50,973 nt of DNA from Clostridiales bacterium (GCA_024690965.1 JAILOG010000015.1:1-50973), one strand, 5' to 3'; positions 1 through 8,549 are shown, numbered from the stretch's first letter. Notes: generated by a model not told the origin, from the sequence alone. Numbers and translations are program-made.

Positions 1-1
1 T

Positions 2-121
2 CCACCCAGCGGGGGGCGCAGCGCCCCCGGGTGGTCGCGAAAGGGGATTCCAAAGGGGGAAACAGCCGACGGGTTTCCCCCTTTGGTGTCCTTTGCCTAC
101 TTTCTCACATGGGAAAGTAGG
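2..121. repeat. Cluster of three GC-rich palindromes (REP-like)
   Basis: Three consecutive hairpins are seen: an outer CCACCC/GGGTGG plus inner G-run/C-run stem (2-34), a perfect 14-bp stem CCAAAGGGGGAAAC (50-63) with GTTTCCCCCTTTGG (73-86), and CCTACTTTC (96-104) with GAAAGTAGG (113-121). The block is far more GC-rich than its surroundings and has no ORF with a ribosome site. It looks like a dispersed intergenic palindromic repeat of the kind found in gut Clostridia; that it is multicopy is inferred. The sequence from 122 to 275 shows no gene. Confidence 0.6.
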
Positions 122-275
122 TGCCTGCCCGGCATTAGGGCAACCTAACGGAATTATTAATATTGTGTAGAAAATCGCGATGAAGCACACGTGCTTTACC
201 GCCGTACTGTTTACAAATATAAATTTGAATTTCTAAGCCATAATTTTCCTTGAAAAGTTATAAAACCAAAGAAAA

Positions 276-309
276 ACGGGCAGCCGCTTAATATCAAGCG
301 GTTACCCGT
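276..309 (-). terminator. Terminator of the FTR-like/thioredoxin operon
   Basis: Two-part stem ACGGG..CCGCTT / AAGCGG..CCCGT, read on the minus strand and followed by TTTTTCTTT. It lies just beyond the thioredoxin stop codon. Confidence 0.8.
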
Positions 310-327
310 AAATTTTTGATCTTAATA

Positions 328-648
328 TCAAACTGTTTGAAGCCCGAGCTCTTCTATAAGCTCTTCCTTTGTGACAAATCCCACAGAGGAATTGATTATT
401 TTGCCGTCCTTAAACACAAGCAGCGTTGGTATGCTTTCTATATTGTATTTTGCGGAAAGCTCGCGCTGTTCGTCTACATTTACCTTGCCTACTTTAATAA
501 CATCATCGTATTCTTCGGCGATTTCCTCAACTACGGGGGCAAGCATTTGGCACGGTCCGCACCATGCAGCCCAAAAGTCTACCAATACGGGTATTTTTGA
601 ATTGATTACTTCCTGTTCAAAATTTTGCAGTGTAAGTTCGATTTCCAT
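328..648 (-). CDS. trxA: Thioredoxin
   Basis: A 106-residue protein of the normal size for thioredoxin, a cytoplasmic dithiol-disulfide exchange protein. The active site WCGPC (Cys30, Cys33) lies in the usual context VDFWAAWCGPC, and the cis-proline loop IPTLLVF is present near residue 73. It is the second gene of an operon, 11 bp after the FTR-like gene, and is followed by a terminator. The pairing suggests that the two proteins act in one redox relay. No oddities. Confidence 0.96.
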   Translation of the reverse strand: MEIELTLQNFEQEVINSKIPVLVDFWAAWCGPCQMLAPVVEEIAEEYDDVIKVGKVNVDEQRELSAKYNIESIPTLLVFKDGKIINSSVGFVTKEELIEELGLQTV

Positions 649-659
649 ATTTATTTCTC

Positions 660-860
660 CTAATCTTTAGATTTATAATACAGCATACAGTGACAAAAGC
701 CTTCAAAATCGGGGTCTTTTATCTGATCCCTAAACTCTTTGCACATACATTTAAAATCGTCCGTGCGCACAGTTCTGCAGGGGCAATATCCGCCTGTTCT
801 TTTAAGACCTTCTTTTATCACCTTGACAATCTTTTCATCAGGGTTGTAGGTTATTTTCAT
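660..860 (-). CDS. Ferredoxin-thioredoxin reductase catalytic-chain-like protein
   Basis: A 66-residue protein with six cysteines in the order Cys26-Pro-Cys28, Cys38-x-Cys40 and Cys56-His-Cys58. This is the CPC/CxC/CHC layout of the FTR catalytic beta chain, where four Cys bind a 4Fe-4S cluster and two form the redox-active disulfide that reduces thioredoxin. It is shorter than plastid FTR-beta, as in other bacterial FTR-like proteins. The start at 860 is preferred over an upstream ATG at 878 because GGGAG lies 7 nt before it. It is cotranscribed with thioredoxin, its likely substrate. The electron donor is not visible here; no FTR alpha chain is present. Confidence 0.85.
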   Translation of the reverse strand: MKITYNPDEKIVKVIKEGLKRTGGYCPCRTVRTDDFKCMCKEFRDQIKDPDFEGFCHCMLYYKSKD

Positions 861-1051
861 CTTATCAACTCCCGGCATAATAACTATGCGAATATATTAT
901 TCCCACAAAGCCATTTTAATACATAGAAGATATAATTTCAATATTATTTTGTCAAAAACTCAAACATAGCCTTGTAGTTTTTTGTCTCATAAACAAAAGC
1001 CAATATTCAATATAACGTACCAAAACAACTAATTGCAGCTGTAAGTAATTT

Positions 1052-2158
1052 TTAAAATATCTTTTCATCTATTTTGCCGTCATATGTTACGCGATGTAAA
1101 TTATTCTTATAATCGACATAATATATCCATTTGTCTCCTACAACATACACATCATCTGTCCCGAATTTTACGATATTTGTAATTTTTTCGGTTTCGGTGT
1201 TAATTAAATCAATTCCTCCCGTTTCCGAACTCACCAATATGTATTTATCATAACAATTTGTGAATTTATAGCAATAATAATCGGAAATGTCTAATTGTGT
1301 ATAGATTTTTTTAAATCCGTCGGATACATTATATATTTCAAAACCGTTATCAGTACATACCGTAAAAAATATTTTATCTTTGCAAACAACTATATTTTGA
1401 ATATCATAATAATATTCAGCGTTTATATCTTTCAAATCAAACAATTCATTAAATAGTATTTTCTTATCTACGTAGTCGTACATTTGTACATATCCGTCTC
1501 TGGTTATGTAGGTTAATGTATTTCCGTAAATATAGCAATCTTTTACATATGCGTCTTCCAGTTTAATGTCAGATAACTTGTCGAAAATCACCTCAACATT
1601 TTCACAGTCAGTTGAAAGATATATCTTATCTTTTGAAAAAACATAGATTTTATCATCAATTGCTCTGTAATATTCATACTTATTCTTTTTTGCGTCTTTA
1701 ATTGTAGAGAACAATTCAATAGAACCGGTATCGGTATTTATATGATAAATATTTCCGTTAAAACCGGAGGCGGTGTATGTATTGTCGCCATATAAATAAT
1801 ATTCATCAAACAACAGGTTATCTTTGTAGACCTGCAATGTGTAAAGACACTCATATGGCCACAAATTGGGCCCTTCCCAATATATACGCGATTTACCTTT
1901 ACCTCCAATTTTGTATAATCCATAGTTGAGCAAACCTGTAAAATCGGTATTATGAGCTTTATAGTTAAAGCACAAATAACCGTTTACTGCCGCTAAATCT
2001 CCACCGCTCATATATGCGTTGTTAAACGAATTGCTAACTAATGATTCGTCAAAGTCAAACGGTATTTTTGACTTTTCGTTTTCTATTAACGCGAAACAAG
2101 AAAAAACTATAATTATTACAAAAAAAACAGCTAACAGTATTTTTAAGGTTTTATTCAT
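1052..2158 (-). CDS. Membrane-anchored beta-propeller-like protein (DUF5050-like)
   Basis: A 368-residue protein starting with a short basic end and one strong hydrophobic segment (residues about 6-26), then an extracytoplasmic region rich in repeats of the type hydrophobic-YY-x-D-x-x-x-L-x-x-hydrophobic, for example WIYYVDYKNNLHRVTYDG near the end. Such repeats resemble DUF5050 / LDL-receptor-YWTD-like propellers. A cysteine at about residue 21 might serve as a lipobox Cys, but the preceding residues (VFS) fit poorly. AAAGGTAA precedes the ATG. It stands alone, and its function cannot be told from sequence. Confidence 0.7.
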   Translation of the reverse strand: MNKTLKILLAVFFVIIIVFSCFALIENEKSKIPFDFDESLVSNSFNNAYMSGGDLAAVNGYLCFNYKAHNTDFTGLLNYGLYKIGGKGKSRIYWEGPNLWPYECLYTLQVYKDNLLFDEYYLYGDNTYTASGFNGNIYHINTDTGSIELFSTIKDAKKNKYEYYRAIDDKIYVFSKDKIYLSTDCENVEVIFDKLSDIKLEDAYVKDCYIYGNTLTYITRDGYVQMYDYVDKKILFNELFDLKDINAEYYYDIQNIVVCKDKIFFTVCTDNGFEIYNVSDGFKKIYTQLDISDYYCYKFTNCYDKYILVSSETGGIDLINTETEKITNIVKFGTDDVYVVGDKWIYYVDYKNNLHRVTYDGKIDEKIF

Positions 2159-2251
2159 AGTTGATTACCTTTCTTTAACATACAGGCTAATACAATTCAT
2201 ATATTACAACACAACTATATATGCAATTATAAAAGCCGGATAAATCCGATA

Positions 2252-2713
2252 CTATTTTGTCAAAAACTCAAACATTGCCTCGCAGCCTCTTAATATATCA
2301 CTGTAAGCCAAATCAAATCTGTCTGTGTACCAAGGGTCGGATACATCTCCGCCTGTGTCATAATCCAAAAGCTTTCTCACCTTGCCGTTTGGGTCACCGC
2401 CGAATATTCTCATCATATTTCTTATATTCGCGCTGTCCATACCCACAAACAAATCATAGTTTTCATAATCTGTTTTTTTCAGCAGGGTGACGTAATGCTC
2501 AGAAAAAACATAACCGTGTTTTTTAAGCTCCGCCTTTGCGGGAGGATAAATGGGATTACCTCTATCTCTGTATATTTCTTCGTTACTTGTCGCCGAAGAT
2601 GCAATATAAAAATCATTTTCTCTGTGATTGCGCTTTACTATATCTTTAAATATTATTTCAGCCATTGGGCTGCGGCAGATGTTGCCGTGGCAGACAAACA
2701 TTATTTTAAGCAT
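2252..2713 (-). CDS. Low-molecular-weight protein-tyrosine phosphatase
   Basis: A 153-residue cytoplasmic phosphatase of the LMW-PTP/arsenate reductase fold. The N-terminal P-loop CHGNICRS carries the nucleophile Cys8 and Arg14 (CX5R), and the catalytic acid lies in SDPWYTD (Asp126-Pro127), both at family-typical positions. An AAGGGTGAT ribosome site precedes the ATG. It likely dephosphorylates phosphotyrosine proteins. No tyrosine kinase or capsule genes are nearby, so the substrate is unknown. Confidence 0.95.
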   Translation of the reverse strand: MLKIMFVCHGNICRSPMAEIIFKDIVKRNHRENDFYIASSATSNEEIYRDRGNPIYPPAKAELKKHGYVFSEHYVTLLKKTDYENYDLFVGMDSANIRNMMRIFGGDPNGKVRKLLDYDTGGDVSDPWYTDRFDLAYSDILRGCEAMFEFLTK

Positions 2714-2861
2714 GGCGTATCACCCTTTAATCATGATAAATGATTTAATAATGTAACTGTATTAAAGACGAAGAAATATCCGCTTATTCACTGTTAACTA
2801 TTACTTATTATTCTCCAAAAATCTCGAGAACAAAGCAGTATATCCAGAAATGCAAATAAGC

Positions 2862-2893
2862 AAAATCCCCCAAACTTGCGTTCGAGGGATTTT
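2862..2893 (-). terminator. tRNA-Gln terminator
   Basis: Stem AAAATCCC/GGGATTTT immediately downstream of the tRNA 3' end on the minus strand, ending in a short T tract. Confidence 0.6.
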
Positions 2894-2969
2894 TGGCTGG
2901 GCTAGCTGGATTTGAACCAGCGAAATGACGGAGTCAAAGTCCGTTGCCTTACCGCTTGGCTATAGCCCA
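2894..2969 (-). tRNA. tRNA-Gln (TTG)
   Basis: A full cloverleaf on the minus strand: acceptor TGGGCTA/TAGCCCA, anticodon stem ACGGA/TCCGT around the loop CTTTGAC (anticodon TTG), T-arm GCTGG-TTCAAAT-CCAGC, and an encoded CCA. It is 76 nt, decodes CAA/CAG, and is followed by its own terminator. Confidence 0.95.
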
Positions 2970-3100
2970 ATGTTGCTAAAAGAATATATCACATTATCTT
3001 AGCTTTGTCAAGTAAAAACAGGTGTAAATTTAATTATGTTTTAAAATTAATCTTTTACATATTGAATTGCAGAACCCGCAAACTTAAACGGCTTTTTAAC

Positions 3101-3129
3101 TTGACTTTTTGCGGTTTTTGTATGATAAT
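3101..3129 (+). promoter_or_regulatory. Promoter of the cyclophilin-recO-mutS2 operon
   Basis: -35 TTGACT (3101-3106), 17-bp spacer, -10 GATAAT (3124-3129), about 55 bp before the cyclophilin ATG. Confidence 0.6.
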
Positions 3130-3183
3130 GCTATATGAAAAGTACAAATAGAAAAATTCTGCTTATAAAAAGGAGTAACTATA

Positions 3184-3702
3184 ATGAAAAACCCAATAAT
3201 CACCATAAAAATGGAAAACGGAGATATAATAAAAGCGGAGCTTTATCCTGAATGCGCGCCAGAAACCGTAAATAATTTTATAAGCCTTATTAAAGACAAG
3301 TTTTATGACGGCTTGACCTTTCACCGTGTAATAAAAGGTTTTATGATACAGGGCGGCTGCCCCGACGGCAACGGTATGGGCGGACCCGGATACAGAATCA
3401 AAGGTGAATTCAGAGCCAACGGATTTGACAACGATATAAAACACGAACCCGGTGTTTTATCTATGGCAAGAGCAGGACATCCCGATTCCGCAGGCTCACA
3501 ATTCTTTATCATGCACAAGTCGGCGCCGCATCTTGACGGTCAGTACGCCGCTTTCGGCAAGGTTATCGAGGGTATGGAAGTTGTAGACAGGATCGCGTCC
3601 GTCAGAACGGATTATTCCGATAAACCGCTTGAGCCCCAGGTAATAAGCAGCATTATGGCGGACTTGTTCGGTGAGGATTATCCTGCCCCTAACAAATTGT
3701 AA
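3184..3702 (+). CDS. Peptidyl-prolyl cis-trans isomerase, cyclophilin type
   Basis: A 172-residue single-domain cyclophilin that speeds proline isomerisation during protein folding. Seen are FHRVIKGFMIQGG (active-site Arg and the FMIQGG motif, about residues 51-63), GSQFFI (QFF motif) and a HLDGQYAAFGKV segment. There is no signal peptide, so it is cytoplasmic. AAGGAG lies 8-9 nt before the ATG. It is the first gene of a rightward operon with recO (6-bp gap) and mutS2. Confidence 0.96.
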   Translation: MKNPIITIKMENGDIIKAELYPECAPETVNNFISLIKDKFYDGLTFHRVIKGFMIQGGCPDGNGMGGPGYRIKGEFRANGFDNDIKHEPGVLSMARAGHPDSAGSQFFIMHKSAPHLDGQYAAFGKVIEGMEVVDRIASVRTDYSDKPLEPQVISSIMADLFGEDYPAPNKL

Positions 3703-3708
3703 TATACT

Positions 3709-4458
3709 ATGAAATTTAAAACACACGGGCTTGTAATATACGAAAAACCGGCAGGTGAAACAGACAGATACGTCTCTATTCTTACAAAAGACAGGGGCGT
3801 TATACACGCATTCGTGAGAGGCGCCTATAATTTAAAAAGTCCGAAATCCGCGGCAACACGTCTGCTTTGTTACAGCGATTTTATAATATACGAGGGCAAA
3901 GGGAATTGCATTGTCGATTCTGCCGAGTCTAAAGAGATGTTTATCGCTTTGCGCAAAGATATTGTTAAAACGGCTCTTGCACAGTATTTCTGTCAACTTT
4001 GCTATGAGCTTTGCTCGGATAACGCGTACGCAGGCTCTTATTTGCGCACCGTGCTTAATTCTTTGTATATGCTGTGCAAAGGCGACAAGGAATTGAGCTT
4101 AATAAAAGCGGTTTTTGAGCTTCGTATGCTTGCTCTGTCGGGGTATATGCCCGACCTTAAATGCTGTAAGGTCTGCGGAAAATTTGAGGACGAAGAAATG
4201 AGATTCTCGCCCGACGAAGGCTGTCTTTATTGCGGAGATTGCCTTGATAATATGGATAATTACGGCATAAAAACAGGTTTAGGCGCGACAGCGGCAATGC
4301 GCCACGCGATATATGCAGATGATAAAAAAATATTTGCTTTTAACTTATCGGGCAAATCGCTTGAAGTTTTCGCAAACGCGGCGGAAAGCTACACTGTCAG
4401 GAAAACAGAAAAACGCCTGCCTACTCTTGATTTTTACAAAACACTGTCCACACCATAA
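3709..4458 (+). CDS. recO: DNA repair protein RecO
   Basis: A 249-residue RecO, which loads RecA onto SSB-coated single-stranded DNA with RecR and anneals strands in RecF-pathway repair. The N-terminal OB-fold start THGLVIYEKPAGETDRYVSI is typical, followed by the helical middle. A zinc site is formed by CCKVCG (152-156) and CLYCGDC (172-178). The length is normal. It lies between the cyclophilin gene and mutS2 with short gaps, an arrangement that implies cotranscription. Confidence 0.95.
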   Translation: MKFKTHGLVIYEKPAGETDRYVSILTKDRGVIHAFVRGAYNLKSPKSAATRLLCYSDFIIYEGKGNCIVDSAESKEMFIALRKDIVKTALAQYFCQLCYELCSDNAYAGSYLRTVLNSLYMLCKGDKELSLIKAVFELRMLALSGYMPDLKCCKVCGKFEDEEMRFSPDEGCLYCGDCLDNMDNYGIKTGLGATAAMRHAIYADDKKIFAFNLSGKSLEVFANAAESYTVRKTEKRLPTLDFYKTLSTP

Positions 4459-4476
4459 ATAACGGAGATCTTTACT

Positions 4477-6825
4477 ATGAATAAGCATTACAAAACGCTT
4501 GAGCTTGACAAAATACTTGATATGCTTGCAAAGGAGATACCCTGCGATGAGGGCGCCGCAATGGCGCTTGACATTGAGCCTTCCCACGATATAGGCGAAG
4601 TAAGGTATCTTTTAAAGCAGACATACGACGCCCATATGCTTATAGGCAGATTCGGAAGCCCCTCTATGGGGGGGCTTAAAAATATAACTTCGCCTTTAAG
4701 ACGCGCTGAAGCAGGCAGTGTTCTTATGATGTCAGAGCTTTTGCAGATATCGAGAGTTCTGGCTGTTATAAGAAATCTTAAAGAATGGAAAAGCCGAAGC
4801 GCAGGCATAGAAACAGTGCTTGACAGCTATTTTTCATCATTGGTGCCTAATAAATACCTTGAGGAAAAGATAAATTATTCTATTCTTTCCGATGAAGAAA
4901 TGAGCGATAACGCTTCTAAAGAGCTTGCAAACATAAGAAAAAAGATACGCTCATCAGAGGCAAAGGCAAGACAACAGCTCGACAGGATAATCCACAGCGA
5001 TTCCCAGCGTAAATATTTGCAGGACAGCATAGTGACCATACGCTCAGGCAGATTTGTCGTGCCCGTAAAGGCAGAATGCAGAGGCAACATTCCGGGACTT
5101 GTACACGATACATCAGCAAGCGGAGCGACAGTATTTATTGAGCCGATGAGCGTTGTTGAAGCGAATAATGAAATTCGTGTGTTAAAATCTAAAGAACAAA
5201 TTGAAATCGAGCGGATAATGGCGGAGCTTTCGGCTGAGGCGGGCAGCTTTGCGCAAGCTATAATAAACAGTATTAAAGCAGCGGCGGAGGTATCGGTAAT
5301 ATTCGGAAAAGCAAACCTCGCCTACAAAATGAACGCCGTTTTGCCCGATATGAACGATGAAAGCATAATATATCTCAACAAAGCGAGACACCCCTTGATA
5401 GACAAAAACAAGGTAGTACCTATGACAATAGAACTCGGCAACGGCTTTGACACTCTTGTTATCACGGGACCTAACACAGGCGGAAAAACAGTATCGCTGA
5501 AGCTTGTGGGACTGCTTACGCTTATGGCTATGTGCGGACTTATGATACCCGCGGAGGATAACAGTAAGCTTTGTGTTTTTGACAATGTTTTGGCGGATAT
5601 CGGCGACGAACAGGGAATAGAACAATCTTTGTCCACATTTTCATCTCATATAACTAATATTATTGATATCCTGAAAATCGCCGACGAAAAAAGCCTTATT
5701 CTCATAGATGAGCTTGGCAGCGGAACAGACCCTGTGGAGGGAGCCGCGCTGGCAACCGCTATAATAGAAAAAATACGAAATATGGGAGCAAGCCTATGTG
5801 TTACCACGCATTACGCCGAGCTTAAGTCTTACGCGCTTAATACACCCGGCGTTGAAAACGCAAGCTGCGAATTTGATGTAAACACACTGCGCCCCACGTA
5901 TCGCCTGCTTATAGGTTTGCCCGGTAAAAGCAACGCTTTTGCCATATCCGAAAGGCTGGGAATTGACAAGGCGATAACAAAGCGTGCCGAAGAACTCATA
6001 TCCGCGGAGGACAGAAGCTTTGAGAATGTTGTGGGGCAGCTTCAGACAAAGCGTCAGGCGCTTGACGACAGCATAGAGCAGGCACGCAGTGAAGCGGCTC
6101 TTGCAAGAGCCGCAAAAGAGAAAGCCGAGCAAGAGCTTGCGAGAATAAAAGAAACAACGAAAAAGCAAATTGAGCAGGCAGAGGAAAAAGCACGCGCTAT
6201 CGTAGAAAAAACGGAGCGTGAGGCTTATGACCTTCTTGATGAACTGGACGCGCTGTCAAAAGCGGGCAAAAGCATAAGTCCTGAGGAAAAAGCAAGACTG
6301 AGAGCTCAAATAAACGCCCTTTCTAAAAATGAAACCTCCCAAAAGAAAAACAGCAACGAAGGATATATTTTGCCGAGAAAAATTAAGCCCGGCGACACCG
6401 TGCTGATGACAGATATTGATAAAAAGGCGTCTGTTATAGAAGTAAATGAGCAAACACAGACTTTGTATGTTCAGGCGGGTATTTTTAAAACAAGAGTGCC
6501 GATAAGCGATGTAAGACTTGTGGAAGAGCCTAATGTTACCGTAAAAGCGACAAAAAGCATAAAAAAGCAGGTCGACATCAAAGCAATGACAGATGTAGAC
6601 CTGCGCGGAATGACCGCAGACGAGGCTATTATGGTACTTGACAATGCGATCGACTCTGCGGTTTTGTCGGGAATCCACCAGCTTACCGTAATACACGGCA
6701 AGGGCACGGGGGTTTTACGCCGAGAGGTACAGAATTTCTTGAGGCACCACAAAGCGATAAAATCGTTCAGGCTTGGTGTTTACGGCGAGGGCGAAAGCGG
6801 CGTTACGATAGCAGAGTTAAAATAA
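4477..6825 (+). CDS. mutS2: MutS2-family endonuclease/ATPase
   Basis: A 782-residue MutS2, near the family's usual length. It has a core and clamp region, an ABC-type ATPase with Walker A GPNTGGKT (331-338), Walker B LILIDELGSGTDP and a THY switch, a long coiled coil (about 510-620, rich in Glu/Lys/Ala), and a C-terminal Smr nuclease domain with DLRG and HGKGTG motifs. The family suppresses homologous recombination and also rescues collided ribosomes. An ACGGAGATC ribosome site lies before the ATG. It is the last gene of the operon and is followed by a strong terminator. Confidence 0.97.
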   Translation: MNKHYKTLELDKILDMLAKEIPCDEGAAMALDIEPSHDIGEVRYLLKQTYDAHMLIGRFGSPSMGGLKNITSPLRRAEAGSVLMMSELLQISRVLAVIRNLKEWKSRSAGIETVLDSYFSSLVPNKYLEEKINYSILSDEEMSDNASKELANIRKKIRSSEAKARQQLDRIIHSDSQRKYLQDSIVTIRSGRFVVPVKAECRGNIPGLVHDTSASGATVFIEPMSVVEANNEIRVLKSKEQIEIERIMAELSAEAGSFAQAIINSIKAAAEVSVIFGKANLAYKMNAVLPDMNDESIIYLNKARHPLIDKNKVVPMTIELGNGFDTLVITGPNTGGKTVSLKLVGLLTLMAMCGLMIPAEDNSKLCVFDNVLADIGDEQGIEQSLSTFSSHITNIIDILKIADEKSLILIDELGSGTDPVEGAALATAIIEKIRNMGASLCVTTHYAELKSYALNTPGVENASCEFDVNTLRPTYRLLIGLPGKSNAFAISERLGIDKAITKRAEELISAEDRSFENVVGQLQTKRQALDDSIEQARSEAALARAAKEKAEQELARIKETTKKQIEQAEEKARAIVEKTEREAYDLLDELDALSKAGKSISPEEKARLRAQINALSKNETSQKKNSNEGYILPRKIKPGDTVLMTDIDKKASVIEVNEQTQTLYVQAGIFKTRVPISDVRLVEEPNVTVKATKSIKKQVDIKAMTDVDLRGMTADEAIMVLDNAIDSAVLSGIHQLTVIHGKGTGVLRREVQNFLRHHKAIKSFRLGVYGEGESGVTIAELK

Positions 6826-6840
6826 GTATTCACAGAAAGA

Positions 6841-6886
6841 GCCGTTGCAGGTTTCCGATAATCTGCAACGGCTTAAATCATTTTTT
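6841..6886 (+). terminator. Terminator of the cyclophilin-recO-mutS2 operon
   Basis: Perfect 10-bp stem GCCGTTGCAG (6841-6850) / CTGCAACGGC (6863-6872) followed by TTAAATCATTTTTT. Confidence 0.85.
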
Positions 6887-6928
6887 AAATATAATACAAG
6901 ACGCAATTATATGAAATACTTGTATAAA

Positions 6929-7582
6929 TTACAAACTATCATTCTTGAGCATGGATTTTAATGCGGTTTTCACTTTTTCGAGGTTTTTACAGGTGAGCAG
7001 CGGAATTAATGAGTTGATCTCTTCAATGCTTTTATCCCACCACTTAAAATTAAGCATAAGGCTTATAAGATCATCGTCAAAGCGGTTCCGTATGATTCTC
7101 GCAGGATTTCCCGCAACGACGGTATACGGAGGTACATCACTTCCTACAATGCTGTTGGCGCCGATAATTGCCCCGTCTCCTATATTTACACCGGGCAGAA
7201 TAACGGCGTTTTGACCTATCCATACATCGTTGCCGATGACCGTATCACCCTTTATCGGCAAATCCGATGCGCAAGGTGGTTCCATATCCCACCCCTCAAG
7301 CGTGTAAAACGGAAATGTTGAAACAGAGTTCATTTGGTGATTCGCTCCGTTCATCACAAACTCCACCCCCGCGGCTATCTGGCAGAACTTACCTATTATC
7401 AATTTGTCGCCGTTCCAAATATAATGATGTGTTACGTGACTCTCGAACTCCGAATCTGCAATGTAAGTAAAATCACCTACTATGATATTTGGATTCTTAA
7501 TTGTGGGCTTTACATAAATTTCTTTGTCATAGCCTGCAATGGGGTGTATTGTATCGGGATTTGGATTTTTGCCGTTTTTCAT
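6929..7582 (-). CDS. Xenobiotic/streptogramin A-type O-acetyltransferase (Vat/CatB family)
   Basis: A 217-residue left-handed beta-helix enzyme with hexapeptide repeats (for example IGNDVWIGQNAVILPGVNIG) that transfers acetyl from acetyl-CoA. The catalytic His is in MNGANHQM (His82), and the FKWWDKSIEEI tail is typical of the Vat and type B CAT group (usual length about 210-220). CGGAGGA precedes the ATG. It is a single gene on its own strand. It may acetylate streptogramin A, chloramphenicol or another hydroxylated molecule; chromosomal members often have unproven substrates. Confidence 0.88.
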   Translation of the reverse strand: MKNGKNPNPDTIHPIAGYDKEIYVKPTIKNPNIIVGDFTYIADSEFESHVTHHYIWNGDKLIIGKFCQIAAGVEFVMNGANHQMNSVSTFPFYTLEGWDMEPPCASDLPIKGDTVIGNDVWIGQNAVILPGVNIGDGAIIGANSIVGSDVPPYTVVAGNPARIIRNRFDDDLISLMLNFKWWDKSIEEINSLIPLLTCKNLEKVKTALKSMLKNDSL

Positions 7583-7910
7583 AAGCTGTTCCTCCGGTTG
7601 TTACGGATAATTATACATTGATATTTGACTTAAAAATTTGATTTGTAATTAATGAATTTAGAATAATACATAAAAGCACCAAAAGTCAATACAATTTATT
7701 TGTTATCCTTTATGGTTTAACGGGCTGTTGCAAAATTGATTTTTCGCTCAGCTCTTTATACTTCCATTACAAATTTTTGTCAAGAACAATTACGTATCAT
7801 AACAAAAGGTTCACTAACCGACACATATATAAATATTGGGGAAAAGTTTAATCAGATTAAGCATTTGCCGAAAAATGATTGTATTTTATACTCCCTATTC
7901 AGTTTAAAGT
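7583..7910. other. Intergenic region without a supported gene
   Basis: AT-rich. The open frame on the plus strand over 7736-7939 has no ribosome site and no recognisable domain. GGGCTGTTGCAAAA at 7722-7735 resembles the terminal repeat of some insertion sequences, but no partner end or transposase is present. Confidence 0.4.
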
Positions 7911-8249
7911 TCATATGCTTATTAAGGTGTCATTTTTAAAACTATAGTCCTCACTTCCGCTTATATATTCAGCGTAATCGATTCTATGAAAGCCCCAGCC
8001 GGCATTATCTCCTCCGTTGCATTGAAATTCTAATCTTCCTATCACTCCCACATAACAAAGCTGTTTGTTTTCTTTAAGCGAAATAATACTGTCGAGAATG
8101 ATCTCAGGCAAGCCCATTTTACCGAAGCTATAGCCCTCGTTTTTTGCATCCGCCAAAAAAGCTTTCATTGTGTCCTCATCTTTAAGATACATATACACCT
8201 TTCCCGGTAGCGACTTCCTCAGGTTTTCTAACGTTCTTTTGCTTTTCAT
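7911..8249 (-). CDS. Unknown small protein under SAM-riboswitch control
   Basis: A 112-residue protein, not recognised. It has a basic N-terminus (MKSKRTLENLRKS), a segment with GKMGLPEIILDSI, and a C-terminal part with NGGDNAGWGFHRIDY. No membrane segment or signal peptide is seen. A CGGAGGAAA ribosome site precedes the ATG. Upstream on the same strand are an S-box-type aptamer and an intrinsic terminator whose stem is mutually exclusive with an aptamer-linked antiterminator. Expression should therefore rise when S-adenosylmethionine is low. It is monocistronic here. A role in methionine/SAM metabolism is inferred only from this control. Confidence 0.75.
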   Translation of the reverse strand: MKSKRTLENLRKSLPGKVYMYLKDEDTMKAFLADAKNEGYSFGKMGLPEIILDSIISLKENKQLCYVGVIGRLEFQCNGGDNAGWGFHRIDYAEYISGSEDYSFKNDTLISI

Positions 8250-8293
8250 TTCTGTTTCCTCCGAAAAATTTAATATTCTCCATCAGAGTTTGC

Positions 8294-8324
8294 AAAAAAA
8301 TGCTCCCATCGCATCCGACGGGAG
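8294..8324 (-). terminator. Riboswitch expression-platform terminator
   Basis: Minus-strand stem CTCCCGTCG/CGATGGGAG with a GATG loop, then CATTTTTTT. The 5' arm can instead pair with CCGATGGG at the aptamer's 3' edge (8345-8352), giving an antiterminator. Confidence 0.85.
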
Positions 8325-8346
8325 TATATTTGTGTATTACAGTTCC

Positions 8347-8433
8347 CATCGGTCAAGCATTAGCACCTTGCGGTTCGCAGGTTGCTGTGCGGTCAATGAG
8401 CTTGTCTCTCGCGCACTCTTTATGGTGCCGATA
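8347..8433 (-). promoter_or_regulatory. SAM riboswitch (SAM-I clan, P4-less, SAM-I/IV-like)
   Basis: On the minus strand the order is AAAGAG, GAGAGAC, GCTC, GCAACC (8380-8385), a short GC hairpin and AAGGTGCTAA (8360-8369), matching the conserved S-box core (GAGGGAC...GCAACC...GGTGCTAA). P1 can form from TATCGG (8428-8433) and CCGATG (8347-8352). No P4 hairpin separates GGTGCTAA from the P1 3' strand, which points to the SAM-I/IV or SAM-IV-related variant rather than classic SAM-I. It controls the gene at 7911-8249 by transcription termination. Confidence 0.75.
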
Positions 8434-8520
8434 TTGTACATTAAAATCGGAGGTTTGTCAACAGTGATGTTTGATATTAGGTTAAAAATTTGAAGCTTGA
8501 TTCTGCTCATACATTTAATA

Positions 8521-8549
8521 TTGACATATTAAAAACAATGGTATATAAT
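8521..8549 (+). promoter_or_regulatory. Promoter of the GntR-ABC operon
   Basis: Consensus -35 TTGACA (8521-8526), 17-bp spacer, -10 TATAAT (8544-8549). Confidence 0.85.

Noticed and set aside
7736-7939. 67-codon plus-strand frame
   Set aside because: No ribosome site, no domain, partly antisense to the gene at 7911-8249.
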